Notes: generated by a model from the sequence alone, not told the origin. Counted from the stretch's first letter, positions 52,033 through 61,312 are shown. The stretch: 64,000 nucleotides of DNA from Deltaproteobacteria bacterium (GCA_016178705.1 JACOST010000009.1:248001-312000); one strand, 5' to 3'. Numbers and translations are program-made.

Positions 52033-54711
52033 TCACAGCGGCAACGCGTACACCGTCTCGATCTGCGCACGGCCGCGAATGGCGAGTTCCGCGTGGCGCA
52101 CGAACTTGACGCACACCTCCCGGCCGGCGCGGCGATACGTTGTGTCGTCAATGGCGACGGCAGCATTGAGCTCGCGCGTCATGCTCTGCAGGCGCGCGGC
52201 GAGATTGACGGTGTCGCCGATCACCGTCCAGATGAACCGATCCGACGACTGGATGTTGCCGACAAACGCCGGCCCGGTGCCGATGCCTACACCCACCGAG
52301 AGCGGCGGCTGACTGCTCGCGCCCAGCGCGGCCATCGCTGCGATCCCTGCGATGATCTCGCAGCCGACCTGCACCGCGGCGCGCTCTTTCATCGCCATCT
52401 CATCGGGAGCGCCGAAGACCGCCAGCAGCCCGTCGCCGTGGAACTCGACGACGCTGCCACCGCGCGCCCGTACCACCTGCGACACCATCTCGGTGTAGCG
52501 GTTGACGGTGTGGAAGATCTCCTCCGCCTGACGCGCTTCGGAGAAGCCCGTATAGCCGCGGATGTCCACGAACAGTACCGTCACCTCGCGCTCGCCGGCC
52601 TCGATGTCCTGGCCGCTGGCCAGGCGCGCGGCGACCGCCCCGGGCACGTAGCGGCGCAGCGCCGCCTGCATGGCACGCGCCTGCTCCGCCACGGCGGTGG
52701 CGTCGAGCGCGAGCAGGCGGTCGGAGACCTTGCCCGCGGCGGCGCCGAGCCAGGCGAGGTCGGTCGGCGTGTAGATGTCGCCGGAGCGCTTCGGTCCGAG
52801 ACACACAAAGGCGATGAGATCAGCGCCGCGGCGAAACGGCACCAACACCGCGACCTCGAGGGTCTCGATCGCGGCGCGCTCGAAGGGCGTGAGGGAGGTC
52901 GACCGGCGCGCCGTCCAGCGCTCGGCGGCCAACGGCGTTGTGCGCTCTTGGAGCGTCGTGATCAGCGTGCTCTGCGCGGCGAAGGCGGGCGGCGCCGTGC
53001 GCCCGCGCACCGCCAGCGGCGTGAACACGTCACCAGCCCGGGCGTAGACGACAGCGGCCGCCGGCTCGAGCAGCGCATCGAGGCGCTCGCCCACCACGCG
53101 CGTCAGCTCCTGCATGTCGGCGCAGCCCGAAATCGCCATGAGCAGGTGCTCGAAGCCCTGTTCGAGGGCGACGCGCTGCGGGAAGAGAAGTCGGTCGATG
53201 CGCGGCCGCACGACTCGGTGCGCCGGCACGACGATCGCCGCGAGGGCGAACGCGAAGAGCATCTGCCCGTAGGCCGGGGCGAGTCCGAGGGCGTCGCTGG
53301 CGGCCTGCGAGGCGGTCGGCATCACGCCGAGCACGAGGGCCAGGCCGAGGATCGCCAGCACGCTGTACGAGAGCGTCGCACTGAACAGCCGGTCGATGTC
53401 GAGGAACTGGTAGAAGGCAATTGCGAGAAGGATACCGAGCGGGCACGCCACCAAGGCAATCGTTGCAACAGCAAAGAGCACGCTGACCCCCTCGAGGGCG
53501 ACGCCCAATGGAACGAGGGCGAAGGCGAGGCTCAACGGCAGCAGTCCCACGTAGAAGCCGTAGATCACCCACTTGATCTGCCGGCGCCCGAGCGGGTCCG
53601 CGCGTTGGTACACGCGCGTGATCGCCACGAGGAAGGCGATGATGAAGGCAGTCTGTATGAGCCCACCCTTCCCCTTGAATATCGCTGCCGGTCCCCCATC
53701 CGGCAACCAAAGAGCGGCCGCGGTTGACGCCGAGAGCAGGAGCGCGAGTGCCCAGGCCACCGCTCGCTGTCCGCGACCCCACAGCCGGAGGCCCGGGAGG
53801 AACTCGTTGAGGTTCCAGAGTGTGAGCCCGCAGGCCAGCGGGATAACCAGCACGAAAAGTGTTATTCCGGCCCGGGGTGCGACCGGGGCCAAAAAGTAGG
53901 GCGTGAAGCAGAACGCCAGAAGCAGGCTCGACACGTACCAACGTCGCGCGAGGTGCCGGTGGGTGGCGCGCAGGAGCAGCAGCAGCGCGGTGCCAGCGAT
54001 GCCGACGGTGAACGGGAGCGGCGTCCACCAACGACTCAGCGACGTGCTATACCCGGGAACGAGAAGCACGCGGACGTCGGAGCGCGTGCTGTCGCGTTCG
54101 ATCGTCAGCAGCAGCGAGCGTGCACTGGCCTGCGCCGCTTGCGACCAGCGCAGTATCAATCCGGCGAACGACACGCCGCGCAGGTCGCTTCCGTCCAGGC
54201 GCAGCAGACGGTCGCCCACTGCGAGCGGGCTCGCCTCCGCACTCGGCGACGACAGAACTCGTCTCACCACCGGATACGACTGCGCGTCTGGCGCCGACGA
54301 CGCATAGAACGGGGCGATCACGAAGTCGCCGCGGACGCCGTGGACCACGGTCATGACGACGCCGAACATGCAGACGGGCAGCAGCGTGCCGAGCAGCAGC
54401 CAGTCGACTGCCGCCAGTCGATGCCGGGGCGATCGGGAGAGGTTGTTAGTTGTTAGGTTGTTGGTTGCTAGGGGCGAAGGGACCTGCCTCGCCCGTCCGT
54501 CATCACCCGCACCACTTCGCGCAGCGGAGGGCGACGCATGCGTCGCCCCTGCACCGGACGCCGTCGCCGCCGCCCCGCAGCCGCCGCAGAAGCGCGCCTC
54601 CGGCTTCAGCTCGTGACCACAGCTCGCACACACGTGGGCCAGCTTCGTGCCGCACGACTCGCAGAAGCGGAGGCCGTCGTCATTCTCCGCGCGGCACTGT
54701 CGACACTGCAT
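52033..54711 (-). CDS. Zinc-ribbon, PDZ-like, multi-TM, GAF class III cyclase
   Basis: The 892-aa protein begins with two zinc-ribbon motifs (Cys3/6/17/20 and Cys28/31/42/45). A linker (50-97) is encoded partly by interspersed repeats. A membrane helix (about 104-124), a PDZ-like loop region (about 145-215) and about eight membrane helices (225-500) follow, then a GAF-like domain (about 525-670) and a C-terminal class III cyclase (about 705-885), with LFVDIRGYTGF and FHGDGLLAVFGAP. It should make a cyclic nucleotide under membrane and cytosolic control. Confidence 0.88.
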   Translation of the reverse strand: MQCRQCRAENDDGLRFCESCGTKLAHVCASCGHELKPEARFCGGCGAAATASGAGATHASPSAARSGAGDDGRARQVPSPLATNNLTTNNLSRSPRHRLAAVDWLLLGTLLPVCMFGVVMTVVHGVRGDFVIAPFYASSAPDAQSYPVVRRVLSSPSAEASPLAVGDRLLRLDGSDLRGVSFAGLILRWSQAAQASARSLLLTIERDSTRSDVRVLLVPGYSTSLSRWWTPLPFTVGIAGTALLLLLRATHRHLARRWYVSSLLLAFCFTPYFLAPVAPRAGITLFVLVIPLACGLTLWNLNEFLPGLRLWGRGQRAVAWALALLLSASTAAALWLPDGGPAAIFKGKGGLIQTAFIIAFLVAITRVYQRADPLGRRQIKWVIYGFYVGLLPLSLAFALVPLGVALEGVSVLFAVATIALVACPLGILLAIAFYQFLDIDRLFSATLSYSVLAILGLALVLGVMPTASQAASDALGLAPAYGQMLFAFALAAIVVPAHRVVRPRIDRLLFPQRVALEQGFEHLLMAISGCADMQELTRVVGERLDALLEPAAAVVYARAGDVFTPLAVRGRTAPPAFAAQSTLITTLQERTTPLAAERWTARRSTSLTPFERAAIETLEVAVLVPFRRGADLIAFVCLGPKRSGDIYTPTDLAWLGAAAGKVSDRLLALDATAVAEQARAMQAALRRYVPGAVAARLASGQDIEAGEREVTVLFVDIRGYTGFSEARQAEEIFHTVNRYTEMVSQVVRARGGSVVEFHGDGLLAVFGAPDEMAMKERAAVQVGCEIIAGIAAMAALGASSQPPLSVGVGIGTGPAFVGNIQSSDRFIWTVIGDTVNLAARLQSMTRELNAAVAIDDTTYRRAGREVCVKFVRHAELAIRGRAQIETVYALPL
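54422..54551. repeat. Interspersed repeats translated inside the cyclase gene
   Basis: GTTGTTAGTTGTTAGG-type repeats (about 54441-54473) and a GGGCGACGCATGCGTCGCCC arm (54529-54551) lie in frame in the cyclase linker. They encode TNNLTTNNL and GATHASP on the minus strand. Confidence 0.8.
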
Positions 54712-54836
54712 TGTGCCGCTTGTCTCCCAGATCGATCACCAGGCTGTCAAGCTGGGTTGTATTTCGGGTCCCAGGTTCGTAGTTTCTGGTCCGTGGTTTC
54801 TCTTACTGCCTACTGCCCACTGCCCTCTGCCTACTG

Positions 54837-55721
54837 ATGTCCACCCTTCATCTCCTCGACGCCACGTTCGAATTATTCCGCGCCTACTTCGCGATGCCGT
54901 CGGAGACCGCACCCGATGGTCGCGAAGTCGGCGCGATTCGTGGCCTGATCGGCTCGACACTCGCGTTGCTGCGCGAACCGGATGTCACCCAGATCGGCGC
55001 AGCCACCGACCACGTGATCGAATCGTTCCGCAATCAGCTCTTCGCCGGCTACAAGCGCGGCGACGGGATCCCGCCTGATCTGTGGGCGCAGTTCCCGTTT
55101 GCGGAAGACGCGCTGCGCGCGCTCGGCGTCGTCGTCTGGCCGATGATCGAGTTCGAAGCCGACGACGCGCTGGCCACCGCGGCGGCACGCTTTGCCGACG
55201 CGGTCGAGCAAGTCGTCATCCTGTCTCCCGACAAGGACCTGATGCAATGCGTCGTCGGGCAACACGTCGTAACCTACGATCGCGTCCGCCAAAAGCGGTA
55301 TGACGACTCCGCCGTACGCGCGAAGTTCGGCGTGGAGCCGTCATCGATCCCCGATCTGCTCGCACTCGTCGGCGACAGCGCCGATGGCATCCCCGGCATT
55401 CAGGGTTGGGGCATGAAGTCCACCGCAGCCGTGCTGTCCGTGTATCGCACGATCGACGCGATCCCGCTCGACGCGCGCGAGTGGCGCGTGCCGCTCCGGC
55501 GGGCCGCTCGCTTGGCGGCGACGTTGGCAGAGCATCGCGACGATGCCCGGCTGTACAAGACGCTCGCCACCTTGCGCACCGATGCGCCGATATCACCAAC
55601 GTTGGCCGAGATGGAGTGGAAGGGCGTGCGCCGCGACTTGTTTCTCCCGCTCTGTCAGCGCTGCGGCTTCGGCGATCTCGCCAGCCGGCCGACGCGGTGG
55701 GACGAGGAGTCGGCGCGGTAG
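54837..55721 (+). CDS. Stand-alone 5'-3' exonuclease (PolA N-domain/FEN-like)
   Basis: The 294-aa protein matches the PIN-like 5' nuclease domain of DNA polymerase I. The ATDHVIESFR segment stands in for the Asp/Arg helix, FEADDALAT and SPDKDLMQ give acidic metal ligands, and the helix-hairpin-helix ALVGDSADGIPGIQGWGMKSTAAVL binds DNA. There is no polymerase domain. Such proteins process RNA primers and flaps. The first ATG (54837) is used; no clear ribosome site is visible. Confidence 0.9.
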   Translation: MSTLHLLDATFELFRAYFAMPSETAPDGREVGAIRGLIGSTLALLREPDVTQIGAATDHVIESFRNQLFAGYKRGDGIPPDLWAQFPFAEDALRALGVVVWPMIEFEADDALATAAARFADAVEQVVILSPDKDLMQCVVGQHVVTYDRVRQKRYDDSAVRAKFGVEPSSIPDLLALVGDSADGIPGIQGWGMKSTAAVLSVYRTIDAIPLDAREWRVPLRRAARLAATLAEHRDDARLYKTLATLRTDAPISPTLAEMEWKGVRRDLFLPLCQRCGFGDLASRPTRWDEESAR

Positions 55722-55737
55722 TCCCTGCCAGGACGGC

Positions 55738-55815
55738 CCTCGATACGTTCGCTCCGCGAACTACTCGGGCAAACGGATTTTGAAATGATTCGCGTAGGAA
55801 CCGCTTCCCCGAGTA
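55738..55815 (-). repeat. Interspersed repeat, copy 2 (related copy at 25166-25258)
   Basis: The reverse complement contains AATCCGTTTGCCCGAGTAG followed by TCGCGGAGCGA and CGTATCGA, matching the copy near 25207-25243. Further CGAGTAG and GTACCGAG units continue to about 55865, filling the gap between convergent genes. Confidence 0.75.
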
Positions 55816-55875
55816 GCCGTACCGAGTAGAAGCCAAAGGCTTCGTACCGAGGGGCGGCGTATCGAGGGGCTCTAT

Positions 55876-57246
55876 CTATGTGGTCTCGGCCTTGAGTCGT
55901 TCGAGGTCCGCGCGCGTCACCGCTTTCACTGGCTCGCGTCGCAGCAGCAGCCAGACACCGCCGGGAATCGACAGCGGAACCTTTTCGATCCAGAAGCCGA
56001 GGTGTCCAATCAAGAAGGCCTTCACCGCACCCGCCTTCGATCCCAGCAACCAGACGAACACGACTTCGCGCACGCCTTCCCCGGACGCGGATGGCAGGAC
56101 GAAGGTGCCGAGCGTCATCACCGCGCTGGCGAAGAGCACTTCGAGCGGCTTGACGTTGCCGGTGCGGATCGCCAGCGCGTTGCAGAAGTACATCAGCGTG
56201 GTCGTCACCTGCCCGAACACCGCGAGCGCCAACGCCGCGACGAGATAGCGGCGGCGCGTCGCATACGCCGTCGCGGCGTCGATGACGCCGGAGAGAAAGC
56301 GGCGCGCGCGCGCCGACGGCACCAGATTCAGCAGGCCGCGAAACCAGGTTGGCTGCAGCAACACCAAGAGCGCAAACACGATCGCGCCGGCGAACGGGAT
56401 CTTCATCGCGCCGATCAATTCTCCCAATGATTGGCCGTGCGTCACCGCGGCGGCGAACGGCATGAACAGCAGGATCACGACGAACAGCGCGACCAAGCCG
56501 ATCACGCGCTCCACCGCCAGCGCCGTCGTACACTCGATCGGTTTGCGCGTGACACGGATCGTGTCGTAGAGGCGCCAACCATCGAGGCCCATCGTCGACG
56601 GCGTCACGATGCCGAAGTAGCGGCCGATGAAGTACGTGCGGTTGAGGTAGCCGAAGCTGAGTTGGATGCCCTGCCCTTGCAGCAAGATCTGCCAGCGCCA
56701 GACGTTGGCGAAGATGCCGGCGAGCTTGACGACAATGGCGAGCGCGAACCAGGGCAGGAACACCGCCATGTCGAGCGCGCGCACGGCGTGCCAGAGATCG
56801 ACGAGATCGATCGGCACCAACTGAAAGCCTTGGATGCTGAAGTACGCGCTGTCGCCCGCATCGACGAGCGGTACCACGACGAACTCACCGTCGCGCAGAA
56901 CGAAAACGCGCGCCAAGCGGCCGTCCGTGCAGTGCCGCAGCGCTTTGAACGGCTGCGCGACACCCGCGATGCGCACGAACACCGTGCGATCGGCGCTGGC
57001 GTCGCATACGTCGGCGAGGCTGACCGTCACGCGCGCCGGTGGCAGCGTGCGGCCCGTCAGTCGTGCCGTGATGCGCCCGACGATACCCGGGTACTGTGGG
57101 TTGGCGGCTTCAAACGTCCCGGGCCGATCGATCTCAACGACGGGTACCGGGCGATAGCCACCGCCGATCTCGACGAAGATTGCCACAAAAATTCCGACGG
57201 TGACTGCGAGCTTCGCAGCACTCTTGACAACCGACGCCACGCTCAT
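55876..57246 (-). CDS. Lysylphosphatidylglycerol-synthase-TM/flippase-like membrane protein
   Basis: The 456-aa protein has an N-terminal anchor (about 12-29), an exported-looking beta domain (about 30-140), then about eight membrane helices (from about 155). The UPF0104/AglD-type motifs GRYFGIVTPSTMGLDGWRLYD and SGEGVREVVFVWLLG are present. This family is linked to flipping of lipid-linked substrates or modified phospholipids, but no MprF synthetase domain is present. The substrate is unknown. Leftward and apparently monocistronic. Confidence 0.82.
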   Translation of the reverse strand: MSVASVVKSAAKLAVTVGIFVAIFVEIGGGYRPVPVVEIDRPGTFEAANPQYPGIVGRITARLTGRTLPPARVTVSLADVCDASADRTVFVRIAGVAQPFKALRHCTDGRLARVFVLRDGEFVVVPLVDAGDSAYFSIQGFQLVPIDLVDLWHAVRALDMAVFLPWFALAIVVKLAGIFANVWRWQILLQGQGIQLSFGYLNRTYFIGRYFGIVTPSTMGLDGWRLYDTIRVTRKPIECTTALAVERVIGLVALFVVILLFMPFAAAVTHGQSLGELIGAMKIPFAGAIVFALLVLLQPTWFRGLLNLVPSARARRFLSGVIDAATAYATRRRYLVAALALAVFGQVTTTLMYFCNALAIRTGNVKPLEVLFASAVMTLGTFVLPSASGEGVREVVFVWLLGSKAGAVKAFLIGHLGFWIEKVPLSIPGGVWLLLRREPVKAVTRADLERLKAETT

Positions 57247-57330
57247 GATTGGCGGTTGCTATACGGGCGCGTCGGCGGGAAAGCAACGTTGGGCGTTCGG
57301 CTTTGCACGGAAGATGGAGACATCCCTCTC

Positions 57331-57397
57331 GTCATACCGGCGAAATCCAAGACGACGCCCCATGCTCCGCCTGGATACCGGCTTTCGCCGGTATGAC
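57331..57397. repeat. Interspersed repeat (CCGGCGAAAGCCGG family), copy 2
   Basis: GTCATACCGGCG at 57331 and GGATACCGGCTTTCGCCGGT to 57397 form an imperfect inverted repeat of the same family as 34876-34950. Confidence 0.8.
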
Positions 57398-57420
57398 GGA
57401 CTCATTGCCGAGTTGAATCC

Positions 57421-57488
57421 GTAGGGTGGGCACTGCCCACCATCCAATCGACCGGAATCGATCGGACGGTGGGCGATGCCCACCCTAC
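57421..57488. repeat. Long inverted repeat (GTAGGGTGGGC...GCCCACCCTAC)
   Basis: The arms 57421-57441 and 57468-57488 are near-perfect reverse complements (GTAGGGTGGGCactGCCCACC) around a 26-base centre. It sits just downstream of the decahaem gene and could act as a bidirectional terminator or a mobile palindrome. Confidence 0.82.
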
Positions 57489-57506
57489 ATCCCTTTCAAC
57501 AGGCCG

Positions 57507-58832
57507 TTACGGCTGCGCGCGCACGAGCTGCTCGATCGTGAGCGGTCCGTTCGGATCGCGTTCGCGCGTCTTGTCGTGGTAGCGATGGCACTCGACGCAA
57601 CTCACACGCGCGCCCCCCGCCTCGTGGCACTTGCGGCAGGTGTTGATCCGGGGCAGCAGCACATCAGCGGTGTCGCGACTCGTGGCGGTCTTCTCGTGAC
57701 AGGCGACGCAGCGTAGCTCGCGATGCGTGCGGTGGTCGAAACTTGCATGGGCAAACCAGCGTTGGGGGATGCCGGTCGCTGCGACGCGCGGCAACCCGCC
57801 CGCATCGCTGCCGTCTTCCATCACGTGACAGTACTGGCACCCCTTGCTCTTGGTGCGATAGAGCAGCGTCTCCCCCGCCTCGATCTGGGTCGCGATCCAT
57901 TGTTCCGGTGGCGCGCCCGGCGTCTCATCATCATCGCGGCCGCGGCGCAGACCGCCGTTGTCCTCGGGCTCGCCGTGCAAGTCGTCCGGGTGCGCGGCGG
58001 CATAGTCGAGATAGAAGAGCCGCAGGAACGCGCGCACGACCTCGGGCTTGTCGTGCGGCACGGCTTGCGTTGTCCGCTCATCGAATCCCAGCGGGTGGCA
58101 GCCGACACACTGATCGGCGTAGGCGATCCGATTCATGTACGCCCCACGCACGTAGGGTAACGGCGCGCTGGCCGACGTGTCGGGTTTGCCGTACGGCCAG
58201 GTGGCGCGAGCGCTAGCCGCTCGATGACAGTCGCCGCACTCCATCTGCACCGGCCCGTTGGGACCGCGCAGCCCGGCCTTCAGATGTACCTCGTGATTGA
58301 GCTTGATCTGCGCACTATCTCGCGCCCCAGTGCGCAGCATCGCAAACTCGGGATGAACCACCGCGAAGTTGCTCACCCGCGCCTCGATGTGCAGATCCCC
58401 TCGTTTGACGACAAGGTCGTCGTGACACCGCGTGCAATGCTCGTCGCTCAGGTCAGCGAGCACATCGTGGCCCTTGTGCTCGACGTGACAGCTCACGCAT
58501 TCGGGCGTGAAGACCTGACTGTCGTGGTGCGTCGGTCCGTCATGACACGCGAGACAGGCCTTGTCGGTGGTGCGCAGGAAGAAGCGACTCCCCTCCGGCT
58601 TCACATGGCAGGCCTCGCACTGCGCGCCGAAGACGGCGTGGCGCACCGACAACGGGCCGCTGTTGTATATCCTTTGATCGCCGCGCAGCCAGGCACTCGC
58701 CAGCCACAGCGCGGCGAGGCCCGCCGCACCCAGCGATGCGGTACGACGCCAGCGCCGCCAGCGATCGGGCCGGCGGTAGTAGTCCAGCTCGATGCGTTTG
58801 GCGAGATCCTTGGTTGTGCGCGGGCGTGCCAT
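57507..58832 (-). CDS. Membrane-anchored decahaem c-type cytochrome
   Basis: The 441-aa protein contains ten CxxCH haem-binding motifs (starting at residues 72, 93, 112, 133, 199, 242, 332, 375, 399 and 412). A single membrane helix near 32-48 after a basic N-terminus looks like an uncleaved anchor. It should carry electrons in the periplasm between a quinol-side partner and terminal acceptors or outer-surface conduits. The adjacent cytochrome-b-like membrane gene upstream could be its quinol partner. I cannot identify the exact respiratory complex. Confidence 0.92.
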   Translation of the reverse strand: MARPRTTKDLAKRIELDYYRRPDRWRRWRRTASLGAAGLAALWLASAWLRGDQRIYNSGPLSVRHAVFGAQCEACHVKPEGSRFFLRTTDKACLACHDGPTHHDSQVFTPECVSCHVEHKGHDVLADLSDEHCTRCHDDLVVKRGDLHIEARVSNFAVVHPEFAMLRTGARDSAQIKLNHEVHLKAGLRGPNGPVQMECGDCHRAASARATWPYGKPDTSASAPLPYVRGAYMNRIAYADQCVGCHPLGFDERTTQAVPHDKPEVVRAFLRLFYLDYAAAHPDDLHGEPEDNGGLRRGRDDDETPGAPPEQWIATQIEAGETLLYRTKSKGCQYCHVMEDGSDAGGLPRVAATGIPQRWFAHASFDHRTHRELRCVACHEKTATSRDTADVLLPRINTCRKCHEAGGARVSCVECHRYHDKTRERDPNGPLTIEQLVRAQP

Positions 58833-58900
58833 GGCGGATCAGTAGGCAGAGGGCGGTAGGCAGTAGGCAGCCGAGCACGAGTCACGAACACGAGTCACGA

Positions 58901-59755
58901 CTAGTACCTCAGCGCGATCACCGCGTGCGCCAGGGTGAGCACGAGCAGGGCGATCGACAGCGGGACGTGGACGAACAGCCAGCCGTGTAGCCAATGGTGC
59001 AATCGGCGCTGGACTTCGAGTTGACGGTGTTCTTCGCAGAGCGCTTCCAACTCACCAACGATGTCGTGCGCCGCCGCCGGCAAGAGCGTGCGCCACTGCG
59101 TGAACAGGGCAGCGCGCTGTTTCGCGCTCACCCACGCTCGCCGCCGTGCCGTCTCTTTTCCGAGTAATGGCCGCACGTCACGGTGATACAACTCCTTCAG
59201 CCGGTCGCTGCCCTCGATCGCCGGCTCGGGCGCGTGCTTGCGTTCCCGGGCTTCTTCGCCACAGGCGATCGCTATCAAGTGGTCGGCCTCGGCCCGCAGT
59301 TGCGTGGAGACGTGATCGATCTGTTCGAAGATGGTTTCGAGCGGGGCTTGCGAGGTCATCGTGCGCGGCAGGATCTGTTGCAGCACCACGCCGAAGATGC
59401 CGCTCGCGACGATGGTGCCGAACAACAGCATCATCACGGTGGTGAGCGCGCCCCCTAATGCGAAGCGCGCGTGCAGCAGGATCAGCACGGCACTCAGCAG
59501 TCCCAGCCAAATGTGTCCTTTGAGCCAGGTTTGCGCGCGGCCGACTCGCCAGGTCGGAACTTTCTTGCGAGCGCCGAGGAGCGCCGCATAGATCATCAAG
59601 CCCGTTCCGGCGACGCCGTAGGCGAGACCAGGCCAGCTCCCCCCGCTCGGACCATTCAGCGACCAGCGGGCGTAGGGCACGTACGCAACGCCCGCCACGA
59701 TCGCCAGACCGACACTCGCGCCGAGCCACTTCTTGTGACTCGCATCAATTAGCAC
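58901..59755 (-). CDS. Cytochrome-b-like membrane protein
   Basis: The 284-aa protein has four to five hydrophobic helices (about 12-30, 42-60, 78-96, 103-125 and 255-280) and conserved His in KGHIWLGLLSAVLILLHARF and RLHHWLHGWLFVHVPLSI. These positions suit bis-His haem b ligation. A cytosolic or periplasmic helical loop (about 130-240) separates the two halves. It may oxidise quinol and feed the decahaem cytochrome encoded 68 bp downstream. No family name is certain. Confidence 0.75.
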   Translation of the reverse strand: MLIDASHKKWLGASVGLAIVAGVAYVPYARWSLNGPSGGSWPGLAYGVAGTGLMIYAALLGARKKVPTWRVGRAQTWLKGHIWLGLLSAVLILLHARFALGGALTTVMMLLFGTIVASGIFGVVLQQILPRTMTSQAPLETIFEQIDHVSTQLRAEADHLIAIACGEEARERKHAPEPAIEGSDRLKELYHRDVRPLLGKETARRRAWVSAKQRAALFTQWRTLLPAAAHDIVGELEALCEEHRQLEVQRRLHHWLHGWLFVHVPLSIALLVLTLAHAVIALRY

Positions 59756-59848
59756 GCAGCACCCTGCCCCCTCTCGCCGCGCTCAGCACTAATATGGTAC
59801 GAGAGGCCGCGTCAACCTGATTCGCACAACCTGTCGAGGAGGCCGAGC

Positions 59849-61042
59849 ATGATGCGTCGTTCGTGGGAGATTGTAGCGCTAGCCATCGTCCTCGCCGCGC
59901 CGAGCGTATGGGCAGCCGACACCAGCAAGTACACCGGCGTCGGTTCGTGCAGTGCAAGCAACTGCCACGGTGCGGCGCAGCCAGCGCAGAAGCAGGGCGA
60001 CGCCGACAACACGTCCACGACTTGGTCGACCAAGGATCATCACGCGAAGGCGTTCACCAACCTCACCAACGAGCGGCTCAAGTCGGGATTCTCGCCCGGC
60101 AAGATGGCCAAGGCCCTGAAGATCGACAGCGCCGACAAGAGTGACAAGTGCCTCACCTGTCACGCTGACAATGCGCCTGCGGCGCAACGTGGCCCGAAGT
60201 TCGACGTCGCCGACGGGGTTGGCTGCGAGAGCTGTCACGGCGCCGCCGAGAAGTGGTTGGAGCCGCACGCCAAACCAAAGGAAGCCAACTGGAGCCACGC
60301 CAAGTCGATCGACAGCGGCATGTCCGACATGCTCGATTTGGTGAAGCGAGCGGAAAAGTGCGTGTCGTGTCATCTCGCGATCGATCACGCGCTGGTGACC
60401 GCAGGACATCCGCAGCCGGTATTCGAACTGGAAGAGTACAGCCTATCGATGCCCAAGCATTGGCCGGCGCCGTACGACAAGGGCCGCGAAGTCGGCTTCT
60501 TCGGCCCCCGCGCGTGGGCGACCGGGCAAGCGATCGAGTTGCGCGAAGCGCTCGTTCAGCTCGCGAAGCGGAGCAGCGACGGCGCACCCGCCAATCTCAT
60601 CGAGAACAGTTGGCGGCAAGCCTGGGCGCACTACGCCGTGCTGAATCGCGTCTCCCCCAATCCCGCGGGACTCGACGGAGCGATCAAAGACAAAGGCAAG
60701 GCCGCCAGCGCCGCGAAGGGCGCCGCCAGCCCGCTCGCACAACTCGCGCAGCAGCTCAGCAAGAAAGAATTCGATAAAGACGCGACCAAGTCGCTACTCA
60801 TCGCGATTGCGGGTGACAGCGAAGGCGTCTCCAGTATCGGCGCGAACGCCGCCGCGCAGACGGCTTTCGCGCTCGATGTTCTCTATCGCGCCTACGCCAG
60901 CGCCGATCCGGCGAACAAGAAGGAGATCAACGCCGCAATCGGAAAACTCTTCGACGATGCCGGCGACCCAATGAAGCCGGAGACCTTCAAGAAGGAGCAG
61001 TTCACCAAGGATCAGCAAGCGGTGGCGGCGTTGCTCAAGTAG
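59849..61042 (+). CDS. Tetrahaem c554-like cytochrome
   Basis: The 397-aa exported protein has a signal peptide (to about residue 22), an unusual CX4CH haem site (CSASNCH, 34-40) and three CxxCH sites (101, 126 and 171). This arrangement is seen in cytochrome c554-like multihaem proteins. The rest is helical and Ala/Lys-rich, without further haem motifs. It should move electrons in the periplasm. GAGGAGG precedes ATG 59849. It is divergent from the cytochrome-b-like gene, sharing a 93-bp regulatory gap. Confidence 0.88.
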   Translation: MMRRSWEIVALAIVLAAPSVWAADTSKYTGVGSCSASNCHGAAQPAQKQGDADNTSTTWSTKDHHAKAFTNLTNERLKSGFSPGKMAKALKIDSADKSDKCLTCHADNAPAAQRGPKFDVADGVGCESCHGAAEKWLEPHAKPKEANWSHAKSIDSGMSDMLDLVKRAEKCVSCHLAIDHALVTAGHPQPVFELEEYSLSMPKHWPAPYDKGREVGFFGPRAWATGQAIELREALVQLAKRSSDGAPANLIENSWRQAWAHYAVLNRVSPNPAGLDGAIKDKGKAASAAKGAASPLAQLAQQLSKKEFDKDATKSLLIAIAGDSEGVSSIGANAAAQTAFALDVLYRAYASADPANKKEINAAIGKLFDDAGDPMKPETFKKEQFTKDQQAVAALLK

Positions 61043-61312
61043 CGCCGGTAGGCACTCACCGGCGTCGTACAAGAAGGCCAGCAGCCGCGCTTCGCCACCT
61101 CCGCGCAGCGGTTGAAACCGCGCGCTACAAAAGGCACCAAGCCTGCCTGCGCAGGCCCCTCGCCCCGACACCACCGATGCCTTCGGGCGGGGTCGGGAGT
61201 CGCCGGAGGGCGACTTGGCGCTCCTCATAGCGCGCAAATTCATTTGCCGCGTCGGCTGCAGGTCGCGCCCTTCGACCTTCTTGTGCAAAGCCGCGCCTGC
61301 CCGTTACAAGCT
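61043..61312. other. Intergenic gap made of repeat fragments
   Basis: These 270 bases separate convergent cytochrome genes. They contain a GCGGTTTCAACCGC-like palindrome (around 61108-61120, GCGGTTGAAACCGCGC), a CCTGCCTGCGCAGG palindrome (around 61142) and a CTTGTGCAAAG unit (around 61282) related to the arms near 34850 and 34973. No gene was found. Confidence 0.55.

Noticed and set aside
51154-53727. An 857-residue plus-strand open frame
   Set aside because: It runs across the end of larA and antisense to the large cyclase gene, is Arg/His-rich, and has no recognisable domain; both overlapping genes are well supported.
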